This document shows positions 35,190-43,991 of a stretch of DNA of 64,000 bases, one piece after another; position 1 is the stretch's first letter; each line of letters begins with the position of its first letter. The position numbers were made by a program, and so were the translations under genes. The notes under the pieces were generated by a model. That model searched no databases, was not told the DNA's origin, and saw only the letters and a program-made list of their open reading frames with translations. The DNA is from Campylobacter_A concisus_Y. Lineage in GTDB: Bacteria > Campylobacterota > Campylobacteria > Campylobacterales > Campylobacteraceae. Location: contig NZ_CABPTY010000004.1 in the NCBI RefSeq assembly GCF_902460415.1, positions 1-64,000 of the forward strand. The letters run 5' to 3'.

Positions 35190-35790
35190 ATGGTAATGAC
35201 ACACTACATGGAGCTTTTATCGCTCAATCAACCTTATAATCTATCCTCTACATGGTGCTACCTATGGGACTTGCGGAGCTTTTAGTGGCGATGGAGTTTT
35301 TCACGATATATCACATGGATAGTGGTAAAAACGCTGGCTTTAAAGCTGTTAGCAAATTTGTTGGCATAGTGCTTGGGGTCTATTTTACAGCTCTTGTGAT
35401 CTACTTTTTAGCAAAAATTTATCCAACTATAAAATGGCGCGGATATGCCGATGTTATCGCTATCTACTCTCATATCTCATCGGCGTCATCCCGCTTCTTG
35501 GCATCGCGCTTTTAGAGCTAAATTTGATCTATAAAAACGCAAGCGAAAGAGCAAAACTAAAGCTTCACTTTTGCCTGCTCATCTTCTTCTTGATCGTCGG
35601 ACACGTCGCTATGATATTTGGCATGGTTGATCCTACCATAACAGGCTACAAGGCTAATGATGGCGAGATGGATATGCATATGAATATGCAAATGAACATA
35701 CCAGCAGATATGCCGATGCATGATCACCACAAGATGATAATGCAAAATATGAGTGATGACAACTCAACTAATATGCATATGCATCACTAA
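35190..35790 (+). pseudogene. Frameshifted membrane protein with Met/His-rich tail
   Basis: One gene appears spread over three frames. It starts at ATG 35190 (AAAGGA upstream) with MTHYMELLSLNQPYNL, moves to a second frame near 35235-35250 (LPMGLAELLVAMEFFTIYHM) and to a third near 35470-35480 (YLIGVIPLLGIALLELNLIY). It then runs to TAA at 35788. The joined product would be a protein of about 200 residues with four membrane helices and a tail packed with methionine and histidine (a metal-binding type). I do not recognise the family with certainty. Two separate single-base errors in a draft assembly would give the same picture, so decay is not proven. Confidence 0.75.
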
Positions 35791-35829
35791 ATTTAAAAGT
35801 TTCTTGGAAGTTGCTAAGCAGCTTTAGAT

Positions 35830-36510
35830 TTAATTCTTTTTTGCCGCTTTTAATAGTCTATTTTCTTTAAAAAATTTTCTGAGTGATTTTTGCTCTTTTG
35901 GGCCTATTTTGTAGCTTATAAATTTCAAATACCACTTGATATCTTGCTCGCTTATCTCGCGGCTTTTAGCATACTGGGCTAAGATATAGTTTGGGATCTT
36001 TACATTTTTTTGTAAAAATTTTGCGACCAGTCTTTTGTAAAATGAGCCGTTTTTTACGTAAGAAAATCTACCAAAAACAAATGGCAAATTTGTCTTTTCG
36101 TGCCAAATTTTACCAAGGTCGTAAAAGCACTCTTTGCCATCGCTTAAGTATGCCTTTAGCGCCCTGTCGCCTATGATCACCTCGCCATTTAGCTTAAGCA
36201 CCTTGGCTAGGGCATTTGAGCTAGCTGAGGCAGGATCTGGCTTTGGGGCTGAGTTCTTACGCACAAGCACGCTTTTTACATCTTTTTTGGCGACTATTCC
36301 AAAATTTAGCTTCTTTAAATTTGCCTTTTTACTAGCTATGCTTGAGATAACCGCAGCGTCGATCTTTCTAGTGTTTAGCGCCCTATTTAGCTTACTTGGC
36401 ACGCCCTTTTTAAACTCGATCGCCTTTTTTATCTGAGAGCTAAGTGGGGCTGATTTTAAAAATACGTGAAATGGGAGTAAATTTAGATAATCAATCTTTC
36501 CAAATATCAT
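35830..36510 (-). CDS. mqnA: Chorismate dehydratase, futalosine menaquinone pathway
   Basis: MqnA dehydrates chorismate to 3-enolpyruvylbenzoate, the first step of the futalosine route to menaquinone, which Campylobacter uses for anaerobic and microaerobic respiration. The 226-residue protein begins FGKIDYLNLLPFHVFL, the family signature, followed by KLNRALNTRKIDAAVISS and later VIIGDRALKAY. C. jejuni has the homologue (Cj1285c) directly next to upp. Here its start overlaps the barstar stop by 4 bases, and two accessory genes separate it from upp. Confidence 0.92.
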   Translation of the reverse strand: MIFGKIDYLNLLPFHVFLKSAPLSSQIKKAIEFKKGVPSKLNRALNTRKIDAAVISSIASKKANLKKLNFGIVAKKDVKSVLVRKNSAPKPDPASASSNALAKVLKLNGEVIIGDRALKAYLSDGKECFYDLGKIWHEKTNLPFVFGRFSYVKNGSFYKRLVAKFLQKNVKIPNYILAQYAKSREISEQDIKWYLKFISYKIGPKEQKSLRKFFKENRLLKAAKKN

Positions 36511-36779
36511 TTTTCATCTTTTACAAGCTCAAATTTAACTAGCTCATTTTCGTTGCAAACGTCACAAAATAGCTGGGTTAAGCTCTCTTTTGTGGCACTA
36601 TCCAAAAAATTTTCATTTTTTAGCTTTATAAGAGTTGGCTCATTTATCTCACAAAGGCAGTCAAAGAGTGCGTCTAAATTTCTGCCGTAGTACTCTGGTA
36701 GGTCAAATTTCTTGGCAAAATACTCATGCATTTTTTCTTTTTCGAGCATCTTTTTGGCATCTAAGATCACGATTTTCAT
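36507..36779 (-). CDS. Barstar-family ribonuclease inhibitor
   Basis: A 90-residue barstar. The hallmark YYGRNLDALFDCL at residues 30-42 has the two aspartates (D36 and D40) that correspond to barstar D35 and D39, which plug the barnase active site. There is no signal peptide, so it stays in the cytoplasm and protects the cell from newly made barnase. It overlaps the barnase stop by 4 bases and the mqnA start by 4 bases, so the pair is tightly coupled within the upp-mqnA operon. Confidence 0.93.
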   Translation of the reverse strand: MKIVILDAKKMLEKEKMHEYFAKKFDLPEYYGRNLDALFDCLCEINEPTLIKLKNENFLDSATKESLTQLFCDVCNENELVKFELVKDEK

Positions 36780-37282
36780 TGCATCCTCTTTTCATAAAGC
36801 AGGTAAAAATGCTCGTAGTGATCAGGCGTGTAGTAGATAAGCCCGTCGTTTGAGTATAAAATTCTCTCAGCGCCGCGCCTACCACCATTATAATTTACAT
36901 CACATTCAAACCACTTTCTGCCATCAGCTTCAGGTAGCTTCTTTTCTCTGTTTAAAAATCTATCTCCGCCGATACTTTTGCCGCCGCTTATCTGCCATAA
37001 ATTTCCGCTTTTTGCGTCCCAGCCAAGTTCAAGTGCCTCTTTTTTGGTTATGAAATTCTTTGGCAGCTTGTTAAATTTATAGATATAAAGAGCGACCTCA
37101 TCTTTTGAAGTGTATGAGCCATTTTCTGCAAGGCTCTGGCTCTTTTGTCCCTCTTTGTTTAGTTGCTCAAGTAAAATTTGAGCGTTTTTATTTACTTCAC
37201 TACCATTATTTGAAAAGAAAAAAGTGCCAACAATAATAGCAATGATAAAGGCGACTAAGGCTGGCAAAAGTCTTTTATTCAA
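36776..37282 (-). CDS. Barnase-type ribonuclease, exported or membrane-anchored
   Basis: 168 residues. An N-terminal hydrophobic segment (residues 5-23, ending FFF) is a signal peptide or anchor, followed by a linker and the barnase domain (about 57-160). Matching the known enzyme, the catalytic residues are all present: K80 in FITKKEALELGW, R112 in FLNREKKLP, E126 in WFECDVNY, R140 in ERILYSND and H155 in PDHYEHF. It should cleave RNA after guanine. The gene follows upp by 9 bases and precedes its inhibitor with a 4-base overlap. It could act in the periplasm for nucleotide scavenging next to upp, or as a toxin against competitors. Confidence 0.93.
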   Translation of the reverse strand: MNKRLLPALVAFIIAIIVGTFFFSNNGSEVNKNAQILLEQLNKEGQKSQSLAENGSYTSKDEVALYIYKFNKLPKNFITKKEALELGWDAKSGNLWQISGGKSIGGDRFLNREKKLPEADGRKWFECDVNYNGGRRGAERILYSNDGLIYYTPDHYEHFYLLYEKRMQ

Positions 37283-37291
37283 ATTTTACCC

Positions 37292-37918
37292 TTAAAGCGT
37301 GTTAAAAACTCTATCGCCAGCATCACCAAGACCAGGAACGATGTAGTTTTTCTCGTTTAGTTTCTCATCAATCGATGCCGTATAGACCTCGACGTCTGGG
37401 TAAATTTCGCTAAATCTCTTTAGCCCCTCAGGAGCAGCGATGATAGAGATAAATTTGATCTCCTTAACGCCCTTTTCACGCAAGAATTTGACCGCATCTA
37501 TCGCCGTGCCGCCAGTCGCAAACATAGGATCGATGATGATCGCCATGCGCTCTTTTGCGTCTTTTGGAAGCTTTGCGTAGAAAAACTCAGCCTGAGCGGT
37601 CTCTTCGTTTCGCTGAAAACCCAAAAAGCCCACACTCGCATCTGGAATGATGGTAAAAACGCTATCAAGCATACCAAGAGCAGCCCTTAAAATAGGACAT
37701 ATCATCACCTTTGTAGTAAGCCTTTTTGCATCTGCTACCGCAACTGGAGTTTGGACTTTGACATCTTTTACCTTTAAATTTCTAGTCGCCTCAAAGATCA
37801 TAAGGTAGCTGATCTCATCAACTAGCATGCGAAACTGAAAAGGTTGGGTGTTTTTATCACGTAGAATGGTTAATTTATGCTCAATCAATGGGTGCGAGAT
37901 GAGCTTTACGTTTTGCAT
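37292..37918 (-). CDS. upp: Uracil phosphoribosyltransferase
   Basis: Upp salvages uracil to UMP using PRPP. The 208-residue protein has the PRPP-binding motif IIDPMFATGGTA near residue 130, the uracil-binding YIVPGLGDAGDR at the C-terminus, and the N-terminal HPLIEHKLTILRD. These are all classical. It is the first gene of the upp-barnase-barstar-mqnA unit. Salvage of uracil fits nearby RNA breakdown by the barnase, though this is only a thought. Confidence 0.97.
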   Translation of the reverse strand: MQNVKLISHPLIEHKLTILRDKNTQPFQFRMLVDEISYLMIFEATRNLKVKDVKVQTPVAVADAKRLTTKVMICPILRAALGMLDSVFTIIPDASVGFLGFQRNEETAQAEFFYAKLPKDAKERMAIIIDPMFATGGTAIDAVKFLREKGVKEIKFISIIAAPEGLKRFSEIYPDVEVYTASIDEKLNEKNYIVPGLGDAGDRVFNTL

Positions 37919-37978
37919 TTTTTGTCCTTAAATTTACTGTTTTTACAAGGTTTGTCTTTTACAAAATGCCAAGAGAAG

Positions 37979-38004
37979 AATTTAGCCCATATTTGGGCTA
38001 AATT
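37979..38004 (-). terminator. Terminator after the malic enzyme gene
   Basis: AATTTAGCCC and GGGCTAAATT form a ten-pair stem with a six-base loop, 3 bases after the malic enzyme stop. The A/T-rich ends serve as the U-tract. Confidence 0.8.
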
Positions 38005-38007
38005 TGA

Positions 38008-39261
38008 TTAAAAACCTTTTGCAAGTTTGGCTCTATAGGCCTCAACATCAAAGTCTTTTACTCTTGCTACTCCGTCCTCAACCGCAGCTTTCGCAACTGC
38101 TGGAGCAACTGCTGTAAGTACACGTTTATCAAATGGTTTTGGAATGATATACTCTTTACCAAATTTTAGCTCACTAACACCACTTGCTTTTAAAACTTCA
38201 GCTGGCACTGGCTCTTTTGCAAGCTGTGCAAGTGCTCTAGCAGCTGCCATTTTCATATTTTCAGTGATCTTTTTAGCTCTAACGTCAAGCGCGCCTCTAA
38301 AGATGAATGGAAAACCTAACACGTTATTTACTTGGTTAGGATAGTCGCTTCTGCCTGTACCCATCATAACGTCACTTCTTACAGCCTCAACGTCCTCTGG
38401 ATAAATTTCAGGCACTGGGTTTGCCAAAGCAAAGATAATAGGCTCTTTATTCATTGAAGCAACCATCTCTTTTGTAAGCACACCAGGCTTAGAAAGACCT
38501 AAAAACATATCAGCACCCCTCATCGCATCAGCCAAAGTTCTATCCTCAGTTTCAAGCGCAAACTCTATCTTTTCAGGCGTTAGGTCTGTTCTTTTTGAGT
38601 GAATGACGCCTTTGCTATCTATCATCACGATATGTTTTGCACCAAGCGCTTTATACATCTTAGCGCATGCAATGCCAGCCGCACCTGCGCCGCTAACTAC
38701 GATTTTTATCTTAGATATATCTTTGCCAGAAATTTCCATTGCGTTTATCATGCCAGCACTTGTTATCATCGCTGTACCGTGCTGATCATCATGCATTACA
38801 GGGATATCGACTGCTTCTTGAAGTTTCCTTTCGATCTCAAAGCATTTTGGAGCACGGATATCTTCTAAATTTATACCGCCAAATGTTGGAGCAAGAGCCT
38901 TGCAAATCTCAACAATCTTATCTGGATCGTGCTCGTCTAGTTCGATGTCAAAGGCATCAACGTTTGCAAATTTTTTAAATAAGACTGACTTTCCTTCCAT
39001 AACTGGCTTACCAGCGATGGCACCGATGTCGCCAAGCCCAAGGACAGCCGTGCCATCGGTGATAACGGCTACCAGATTTGCTTTATTTGTATATTTATAA
39101 GCTAGTTCATTGTCAGCTTCTATCTCTTTGCAAGGCTCTGCAACGCCAGGCGTATAGGCCATTGAAAGGTCTCTTGATGTCTCGCAGGGCGTCTTTACCT
39201 TTATCTCGATCTTACCACCTATGTGGTAGTTTAGTGCTTCTTCTTTAGTTACATGTGTCAT
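38008..39261 (-). CDS. NAD(P)-dependent malic enzyme
   Basis: The enzyme decarboxylates malate to pyruvate, giving reduced cofactor. The 417-residue short form lacks the phosphotransacetylase-like domain of MaeB. It has the tyrosine region SMAYTPGVAEPC, the metal site GGINLEDIRAPKCFEIE, DDQHGTA and the Rossmann motif VVSGAGAAGIACAKM near residue 190. The homologue in C. jejuni is Cj1287c, between upp and gltX. Its start overlaps the gltX stop by 4 bases. Confidence 0.94.
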   Translation of the reverse strand: MTHVTKEEALNYHIGGKIEIKVKTPCETSRDLSMAYTPGVAEPCKEIEADNELAYKYTNKANLVAVITDGTAVLGLGDIGAIAGKPVMEGKSVLFKKFANVDAFDIELDEHDPDKIVEICKALAPTFGGINLEDIRAPKCFEIERKLQEAVDIPVMHDDQHGTAMITSAGMINAMEISGKDISKIKIVVSGAGAAGIACAKMYKALGAKHIVMIDSKGVIHSKRTDLTPEKIEFALETEDRTLADAMRGADMFLGLSKPGVLTKEMVASMNKEPIIFALANPVPEIYPEDVEAVRSDVMMGTGRSDYPNQVNNVLGFPFIFRGALDVRAKKITENMKMAAARALAQLAKEPVPAEVLKASGVSELKFGKEYIIPKPFDKRVLTAVAPAVAKAAVEDGVARVKDFDVEAYRAKLAKGF

Positions 39262-40637
39262 TTTTCTTCCTTTAATAAATTTTGTATTCTATTTTTCGTC
39301 TCGCTACTGCCCACTACTTCAAGCACTTCAAAGATGCTTGGGCTCACGCTTGAGCCAGTTAGCGCTATCCTTAAGGCTTGAGCTAGGTCTTTTAGTTTTA
39401 AGCCATTTTGCTCTAAAAATTTATTTGTTAGCTCCTCATAGCCCTTTGCGTCAAGGTCACGATCTAAAATTTGAGCAAATTTAGCCAAAATTTCTTTGCT
39501 ATTTTCATTTATAAATTTAGCCCATGCTTTCTCATCGTAGCTTTTTGGAGCGTTGATGATCGCGTTTGCACTATTTGCCATTTCGATTAGTGTCTTTGAT
39601 CTCTCACGGAGCGAATTTAACAGCAACTCACCCTTTGCCAAGGCTTTAAAATTTACGCCAAACTCGAGCATATCATGAGCTAGTCTCTCATAAGGCAAAG
39701 TCTTGATGTAATGAGAATTTAGCCAGTCAAGCTTTTGAGCATTGTAGGTGCTTGAGCTTTTGTTGATATCGTTTGGATTAAAGTATTTAAGCATATCATC
39801 AATGCTAAAAATTTCATCATCGCCATGACTCCAGCCAAGACGAACAAGGAAATTTAAGAGCGCTTCAGGCAGATATCCCATCTTTTTATACTCCATGACA
39901 TCGGTTGCGCCATGCCTCTTGCTAAGCTTTTTACCATCCTCGCCGTTTATCATCGCTACGTGATAAAATTTTGGTACCTTAAAGCCAAGTGCCTCGTAAA
40001 GAACGATCTGTTTTGGGGTATTTGAGAGATGATCATCGCCGCGGATGACGTCCGTTACACCCATTAGTGCGTCGTCTATCACGACCGTGAAGTTATAAGT
40101 CGGTGTGCCGTCGCTTCTTGCGATGATGAAGTCATCTAATATGTCTTCAACCTTAAATTTAACCTCGCCCTTTATGCCATCATGTATAACGATCTCACCG
40201 CTAAGTGGGGCTTTGATACGGATGACTGGCTCGATGCCAGCTGGAGGCGTGCCAGTAAAATCTCTATATCTATTATCATATTTTGGACGCTCTTTTCTTG
40301 CCTCTTGGCTAGCTCTAAGCTCTTCAAGCTCATCCTTGCTCATGTAGCATTTATAAGCTTTTCCTTCTTCAAGAAGCTTTTTTACATACTCCTTGTAAAG
40401 ATCAAATCTTTTTGATTGATATGTCACTTCGCCGTCGTGATCTAGCTTGCACCAAGCAAACGCTTCTTTTATGGCTTGCGTGGCCTCTTCTGAGTTTCGT
40501 TTTAAATCAGTATCTTCGATGCGAAGTAAAAATTTTCCATTATTAGCTCTTGCGTATAAATAATTATAAAGAGCTGTCCTAAGTCCGCCTATATGTAGAT
40601 ATCCAGTAGGCGACGGAGCAAATCTAGTAACTATCAT
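39258..40637 (-). CDS. gltX: Glutamyl-tRNA synthetase
   Basis: A class I synthetase, 459 residues from ATG 40637, which starts MIVTRFAPSPTGYLHIGG with the HIGH motif. A longer frame extends 34 codons upstream but has no family resemblance and crosses the promoter of the divergent gene. The KLSKR loop appears as GKKLSKRHGATD near residue 240. Epsilonproteobacteria usually carry two glutamyl synthetases, one of which charges tRNA-Gln; this one corresponds to the copy next to Cj1289 in C. jejuni. Which tRNA it prefers cannot be read here. Confidence 0.94.
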   Translation of the reverse strand: MIVTRFAPSPTGYLHIGGLRTALYNYLYARANNGKFLLRIEDTDLKRNSEEATQAIKEAFAWCKLDHDGEVTYQSKRFDLYKEYVKKLLEEGKAYKCYMSKDELEELRASQEARKERPKYDNRYRDFTGTPPAGIEPVIRIKAPLSGEIVIHDGIKGEVKFKVEDILDDFIIARSDGTPTYNFTVVIDDALMGVTDVIRGDDHLSNTPKQIVLYEALGFKVPKFYHVAMINGEDGKKLSKRHGATDVMEYKKMGYLPEALLNFLVRLGWSHGDDEIFSIDDMLKYFNPNDINKSSSTYNAQKLDWLNSHYIKTLPYERLAHDMLEFGVNFKALAKGELLLNSLRERSKTLIEMANSANAIINAPKSYDEKAWAKFINENSKEILAKFAQILDRDLDAKGYEELTNKFLEQNGLKLKDLAQALRIALTGSSVSPSIFEVLEVVGSSETKNRIQNLLKEEK

Positions 40638-40654
40638 TTTGTGCCTTATTTTTA

Positions 40655-40663
40655 TGTTATAAT
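40655..40663 (+). promoter_or_regulatory. Extended -10 promoter for the SurA-like gene
   Basis: TGTTATAAT: a perfect TATAAT at 40658-40663 with TG in the extended position, 45 bases before the start codon of the chaperone gene and 18 bases from the gltX start on the other strand. Confidence 0.7.
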
Positions 40664-40707
40664 TGCCCAAAATTATATTTACTAAATACTTAAATAAAGG
40701 TTTTATT

Positions 40708-41538
40708 ATGAAAAAATTGCTCTTTTTGGCTGCTGGCATGCTAAGTGCTTTAAATTTATATTCGGCTCAGATGGTAAATGGTATCGCAGCTATTGTGGAG
40801 AACGAACCAATCACGCTTTATGAAGTTTATAGCTTGAAAGAGCAGCTAAGAGCTAGCGAACAAGATGCCTTAAATTTACTCATAAGAGATAGACTCGAAG
40901 ATGCTCAGATAAAAAATTTAAACATTAGCGTAACGCCATTTGAGCTAAACGACAGGATCGAATCGATCGCAAAGCAAAATGGTATGACAAATTCGCAGTT
41001 TAGAAGCTCTATCCAAGCTCAAGGCATGGACTTTTTGGACTTTAAAAACAACATAGAAAAAAAGATGCTTCAAGAAAAGCTTTATAAAAGTATCTTGGCT
41101 GAAGCTGGCAAAAATGTAAATGAGCAAAAAGCAAAGATGTATTTTGATGCTAATCCTGATAAATTTAAGGTCTTTAGCACCGCTAGAGTCGTAGTTTATA
41201 GAGCAAAAGATCCTGAGCTACTTGAGGCTCAAAAGACAAGTCCGAAGCTGCTAGACGGCGTGCAAACACAAGAGGTTAGTTTGGACTATCAAAGCATAGA
41301 TCCAAGGCTTGCTGCGATCATCTCAAGCACAAATAACGGTGACTACACACAGCCTTTGCAAGGGCCTGACAGCTTTGATATGTTTTTAGTAAAAGAGAAG
41401 ATCGGCTCATATACTCCAAGCTTTGCAGATGTTAAGGATAATGTTATAAACGAGCTTTATCAAGGTGAGCAAGAAAAACTTATGGCTGATTATTTTGACA
41501 AACTCCGCGCAAAAGCAAAGATTCAAATTTTAAGATAA
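40708..41538 (+). CDS. SurA-like periplasmic chaperone/peptidyl-prolyl isomerase
   Basis: 276 residues from ATG 40708, with AAAGG eight bases upstream; 15 earlier in-frame codons are unlikely because the signal peptide begins at MKKLLFLAAGMLS. The SurA N-domain opens with MVNGIAAIVENEPITLYEVY, and the second half resembles a parvulin domain (SSTNNGDYTQPLQGPDSFDMFLV, split by gaps). C. jejuni Cj1289, next to gltX, is known as a SurA-type chaperone for outer-membrane proteins. Isomerase activity is uncertain from sequence. Confidence 0.9.
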   Translation: MKKLLFLAAGMLSALNLYSAQMVNGIAAIVENEPITLYEVYSLKEQLRASEQDALNLLIRDRLEDAQIKNLNISVTPFELNDRIESIAKQNGMTNSQFRSSIQAQGMDFLDFKNNIEKKMLQEKLYKSILAEAGKNVNEQKAKMYFDANPDKFKVFSTARVVVYRAKDPELLEAQKTSPKLLDGVQTQEVSLDYQSIDPRLAAIISSTNNGDYTQPLQGPDSFDMFLVKEKIGSYTPSFADVKDNVINELYQGEQEKLMADYFDKLRAKAKIQILR

Positions 41539-41542
41539 CTTC

Positions 41543-41571
41543 AAATTTAGCCATCCTTGGTGGCTAAATTT
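41543..41571 (+). terminator. Terminator after the SurA-like gene
   Basis: An eleven-pair stem AAATTTAGCCA/TGGCTAAATTT with a seven-base loop, 4 bases after the stop codon. It is a clear intrinsic terminator shape. Confidence 0.85.
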
Positions 41572-41596
41572 CTCCAAATTTCACATGACAAAAGAT

Positions 41597-41622
41597 TACA
41601 CCGCCAAAGAGAAGGCGGTGTA
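41597..41622 (-). terminator. Terminator after the siderophore receptor gene
   Basis: TACACCGCC and GGCGGTGTA pair around an eight-base loop, 8 bases beyond the receptor stop. In the minus-strand sense the stem is followed by ATCTTTT. It faces the previous terminator between convergent genes. Confidence 0.85.
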
Positions 41623-41630
41623 AATTTTAG

Positions 41631-43727
41631 TTAAAAAGTGTAGTGCATATTTAGCATAAACGATCTCTCGTCGCCCGGTCTTGAATCAGAACGCCAGTAT
41701 TTTTTATTTAAGATATTATTTATTGCCAGTGTTATTTGAGCGTGTTCATTAAAGTTATATCCAGCACTTGCATCAAGCCTTACAAAGCCGGGCAAGTGTT
41801 GATCGGTTACGCTTGTTTTAGTTAATTCGTAACTATATCTTTTAGAGTATCCTGTTACGCCACTTTCGACATACCATTTGTCGTTTTTAGCATATCTTAA
41901 AAAAACATTTCCCTGCCAGTTAGTTGTATTTTTTAGACTAAGTTTTTCGTTTAATGGATTTGACTTATCACTTGCGATAATAGCTCTCATATATCCAAGA
42001 GAGCTACGCAAGTATAAATTCTCATAAATTTGACCCAAGATGTTTAGCTCGATACCGCGGCTGCGCTCCTTGCCGCGAACTGCCCATGTATATGGATCAT
42101 TTTTAGAATCTGGTTGGTATCTTATATTATTATGCTCGATCTGAAATATCGCAAGATTTGAGCTAAATCTATTATCCGCCCATGTGCTTTTTAAGCCGAT
42201 TTCGTATTGCTCGTTATTTTGTGGTTTTAGATCAAGCATCGTTGTATCGCCTGTACTTATACCTATATTTCCGCGACCACCATAAGGGGCAAAGCTCTTT
42301 GAGTATGAAGCGTATGCGGTATGCTCTGGCAAAAAATCCCACAATAGGCCAACTCTTGGACTAAAAGAATCCCCTTTATAGCTATTTGTTTTACCATTTA
42401 TGTCTCTTGTCTTAAACTCATAAAAGTCAAACCTGCCACCAAGAAGTAGCCTATATTTATCATCTAGGCTTATTAGATCTTCTAAAAATACTCCATTATT
42501 TATAGCTTTGTGTTTGTTGTCTGTCGTAAGCGGCATGTAGCCCACGCTACCCCAACTTGATCTTGATGCGTATGGATTTATGGTTACATTTTTTGCTTTG
42601 TCATACCAAAGCCTTGGATGGCGAGTTTCTACGCTGTTGTCATATCCAAAAGTAAGATTATGCTTAAATCTTGTAAATTCAAGCTCTTTTGTAAGTGTTA
42701 TAGCATTTGAGAGCGTGTCATTATCGGTTTGTTGTTTAGCATAGTTTTGCTTTAATCTATTTCCAGGCATGATGGTACCACTAAAATAATGATCAAAATT
42801 TTGACTAGCTTTTCTGTATCCAAAAACCCATTTTAAATTTATATCCTTTACTAGTTGCGCATTTAGCTCAGTACGGAAGAAATGAAGCTTATCTTCAACA
42901 AAGTCTCCATCGTGAGAAAATCCCTTTGTATAGTCGATACCAAGTTTGTCATAGACACTTTTTGTTGGCATTCTATCAGGTACGCGCCAAGCATTATCAT
43001 ATGTGTATTGCGCCTCAAAGCTCACCGTTCCACCATCATTTGTCACAATAATACTTGGACTTATCATAAAATTTTTATATTTTACGCCCTCTCTCCATGA
43101 TTTTCCACGCTCCATATCAGTCGTTAGTCTTGCGGCTAATTGATTATTTACTACATGATTTATATCAACACCACCACCATATCTGCTCCAGCTACCAACC
43201 CTGCCTGAGAGCTTGTAAACAGGCATAAAATTTGCCTTTTTACTAACCAAATTTACAACCGCACCGCCGTCACTTCTTCCATACAAGATCGATGCTGGTC
43301 CTTTTAAAATTTCAACTCTCTCAACATTTGCTGTACTGCGTCTTATCTGGCCAGAGTCTCTAACACCATCTCTATATATATCACCGCCATCAACACTAAA
43401 GCCTCTTATCCTGATGTTCTCGCCTCTCATATCATAGCTTGCATCAATACCAGCATTTCCTTCTAGGATACTTGAAAGATCGTTTGTGCCATAGTTTCTA
43501 TTCTTTTGTATATCGATATTTTCGATAGTTTGTGGCGTCTCTTTGTTGCTGAGTCCATTCCTATTGATATCCGCGCTATCATACGCGATATAACCTTTTA
43601 GGGTATTTTGCTCCGAGATACCTTCCACCTCGATAGTTGGTAAAACAACTGAATAATCACTGTTATTTGTATCTAAAGCCCACAGCGAGCTAAAGATTAG
43701 TGATGAAGCAAGTATACTAAACTTCAT
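41631..43727 (-). CDS. TonB-dependent siderophore receptor
   Basis: 698 residues. A signal peptide (ending about LWAL) is followed by a TonB-box-like start and a plug domain with QNRNYG-type NYGTNDLSSILEGNAGID, IRIRGFSVDGGDIYRDGVRD and VEILKGPASILYGRSDGGAVVN. A 22-strand barrel ends with the C-terminal aromatic MHYTF. The TBDT-siderophore pattern of the plug and the C-terminal NNILNKKYWRSDSRPGDERS suggest a hydroxamate or ferrichrome-like ligand, but this is not certain. It stands alone between terminators. An imperfect inverted repeat upstream (43755-43767) may be a Fur site. Confidence 0.92.
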   Translation of the reverse strand: MKFSILASSLIFSSLWALDTNNSDYSVVLPTIEVEGISEQNTLKGYIAYDSADINRNGLSNKETPQTIENIDIQKNRNYGTNDLSSILEGNAGIDASYDMRGENIRIRGFSVDGGDIYRDGVRDSGQIRRSTANVERVEILKGPASILYGRSDGGAVVNLVSKKANFMPVYKLSGRVGSWSRYGGGVDINHVVNNQLAARLTTDMERGKSWREGVKYKNFMISPSIIVTNDGGTVSFEAQYTYDNAWRVPDRMPTKSVYDKLGIDYTKGFSHDGDFVEDKLHFFRTELNAQLVKDINLKWVFGYRKASQNFDHYFSGTIMPGNRLKQNYAKQQTDNDTLSNAITLTKELEFTRFKHNLTFGYDNSVETRHPRLWYDKAKNVTINPYASRSSWGSVGYMPLTTDNKHKAINNGVFLEDLISLDDKYRLLLGGRFDFYEFKTRDINGKTNSYKGDSFSPRVGLLWDFLPEHTAYASYSKSFAPYGGRGNIGISTGDTTMLDLKPQNNEQYEIGLKSTWADNRFSSNLAIFQIEHNNIRYQPDSKNDPYTWAVRGKERSRGIELNILGQIYENLYLRSSLGYMRAIIASDKSNPLNEKLSLKNTTNWQGNVFLRYAKNDKWYVESGVTGYSKRYSYELTKTSVTDQHLPGFVRLDASAGYNFNEHAQITLAINNILNKKYWRSDSRPGDERSFMLNMHYTF

Positions 43728-43754
43728 AGAATTCCTTTAGATAAAATTAAAATC

Positions 43755-43767
43755 GATATTCTATATC
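43755..43767. promoter_or_regulatory. Possible Fur-like palindrome before the receptor gene
   Basis: GATATTCTATATC, a 13-base near-palindrome of the GATAnnnnnTATC type, 28 bases upstream of the receptor start. It agrees only partly with the Fur consensus, so the call is tentative and rests on the expectation that siderophore receptors are iron-controlled. Confidence 0.3.
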
Positions 43768-43925
43768 AAAATAGCTTAAAATATTTACTTTATATTGATG
43801 TTTATTAATTTTATCAATTCATTGTTAAAATTTTAGTTCGATTTAGAATTATCGTTTGCCATATCTTAAAACAAAATGCATTACTATTGCCGCTAAAAAA
43901 TTTTAAGATTAAGGCTAGTATTTTA

Positions 43926-43991
43926 ATGATCACACACCAACGCGAGCTTTTTAAACTTTTTGATGAAGTGATAGATATAAAAAGTGAGTAA
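43926..43991 (+). pseudogene. 21-codon remnant resembling an ABC/SMC ATPase C-terminus
   Basis: The short frame reads ITHQRELFKLFDEVIDIKSE. The pattern T-H-Q-x-E-L-F-x-L-F-D-x-V is what follows the switch histidine of ABC-type ATPases. No upstream continuation exists in any frame, so it looks like the 3' stump of a lost gene between the receptor and yedE. It may also be coincidence. Confidence 0.35.

Noticed and set aside
35252..35790. Two separate small membrane proteins
   Set aside because: The helices continue each other across the frame changes and share one family-like pattern, so this is one broken gene.
40639..40739. N-terminal extension of gltX
   Set aside because: The HIGH-containing start MIVTRFAPSPTG is the normal N-terminus. 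The extension overlaps the divergent promoter.
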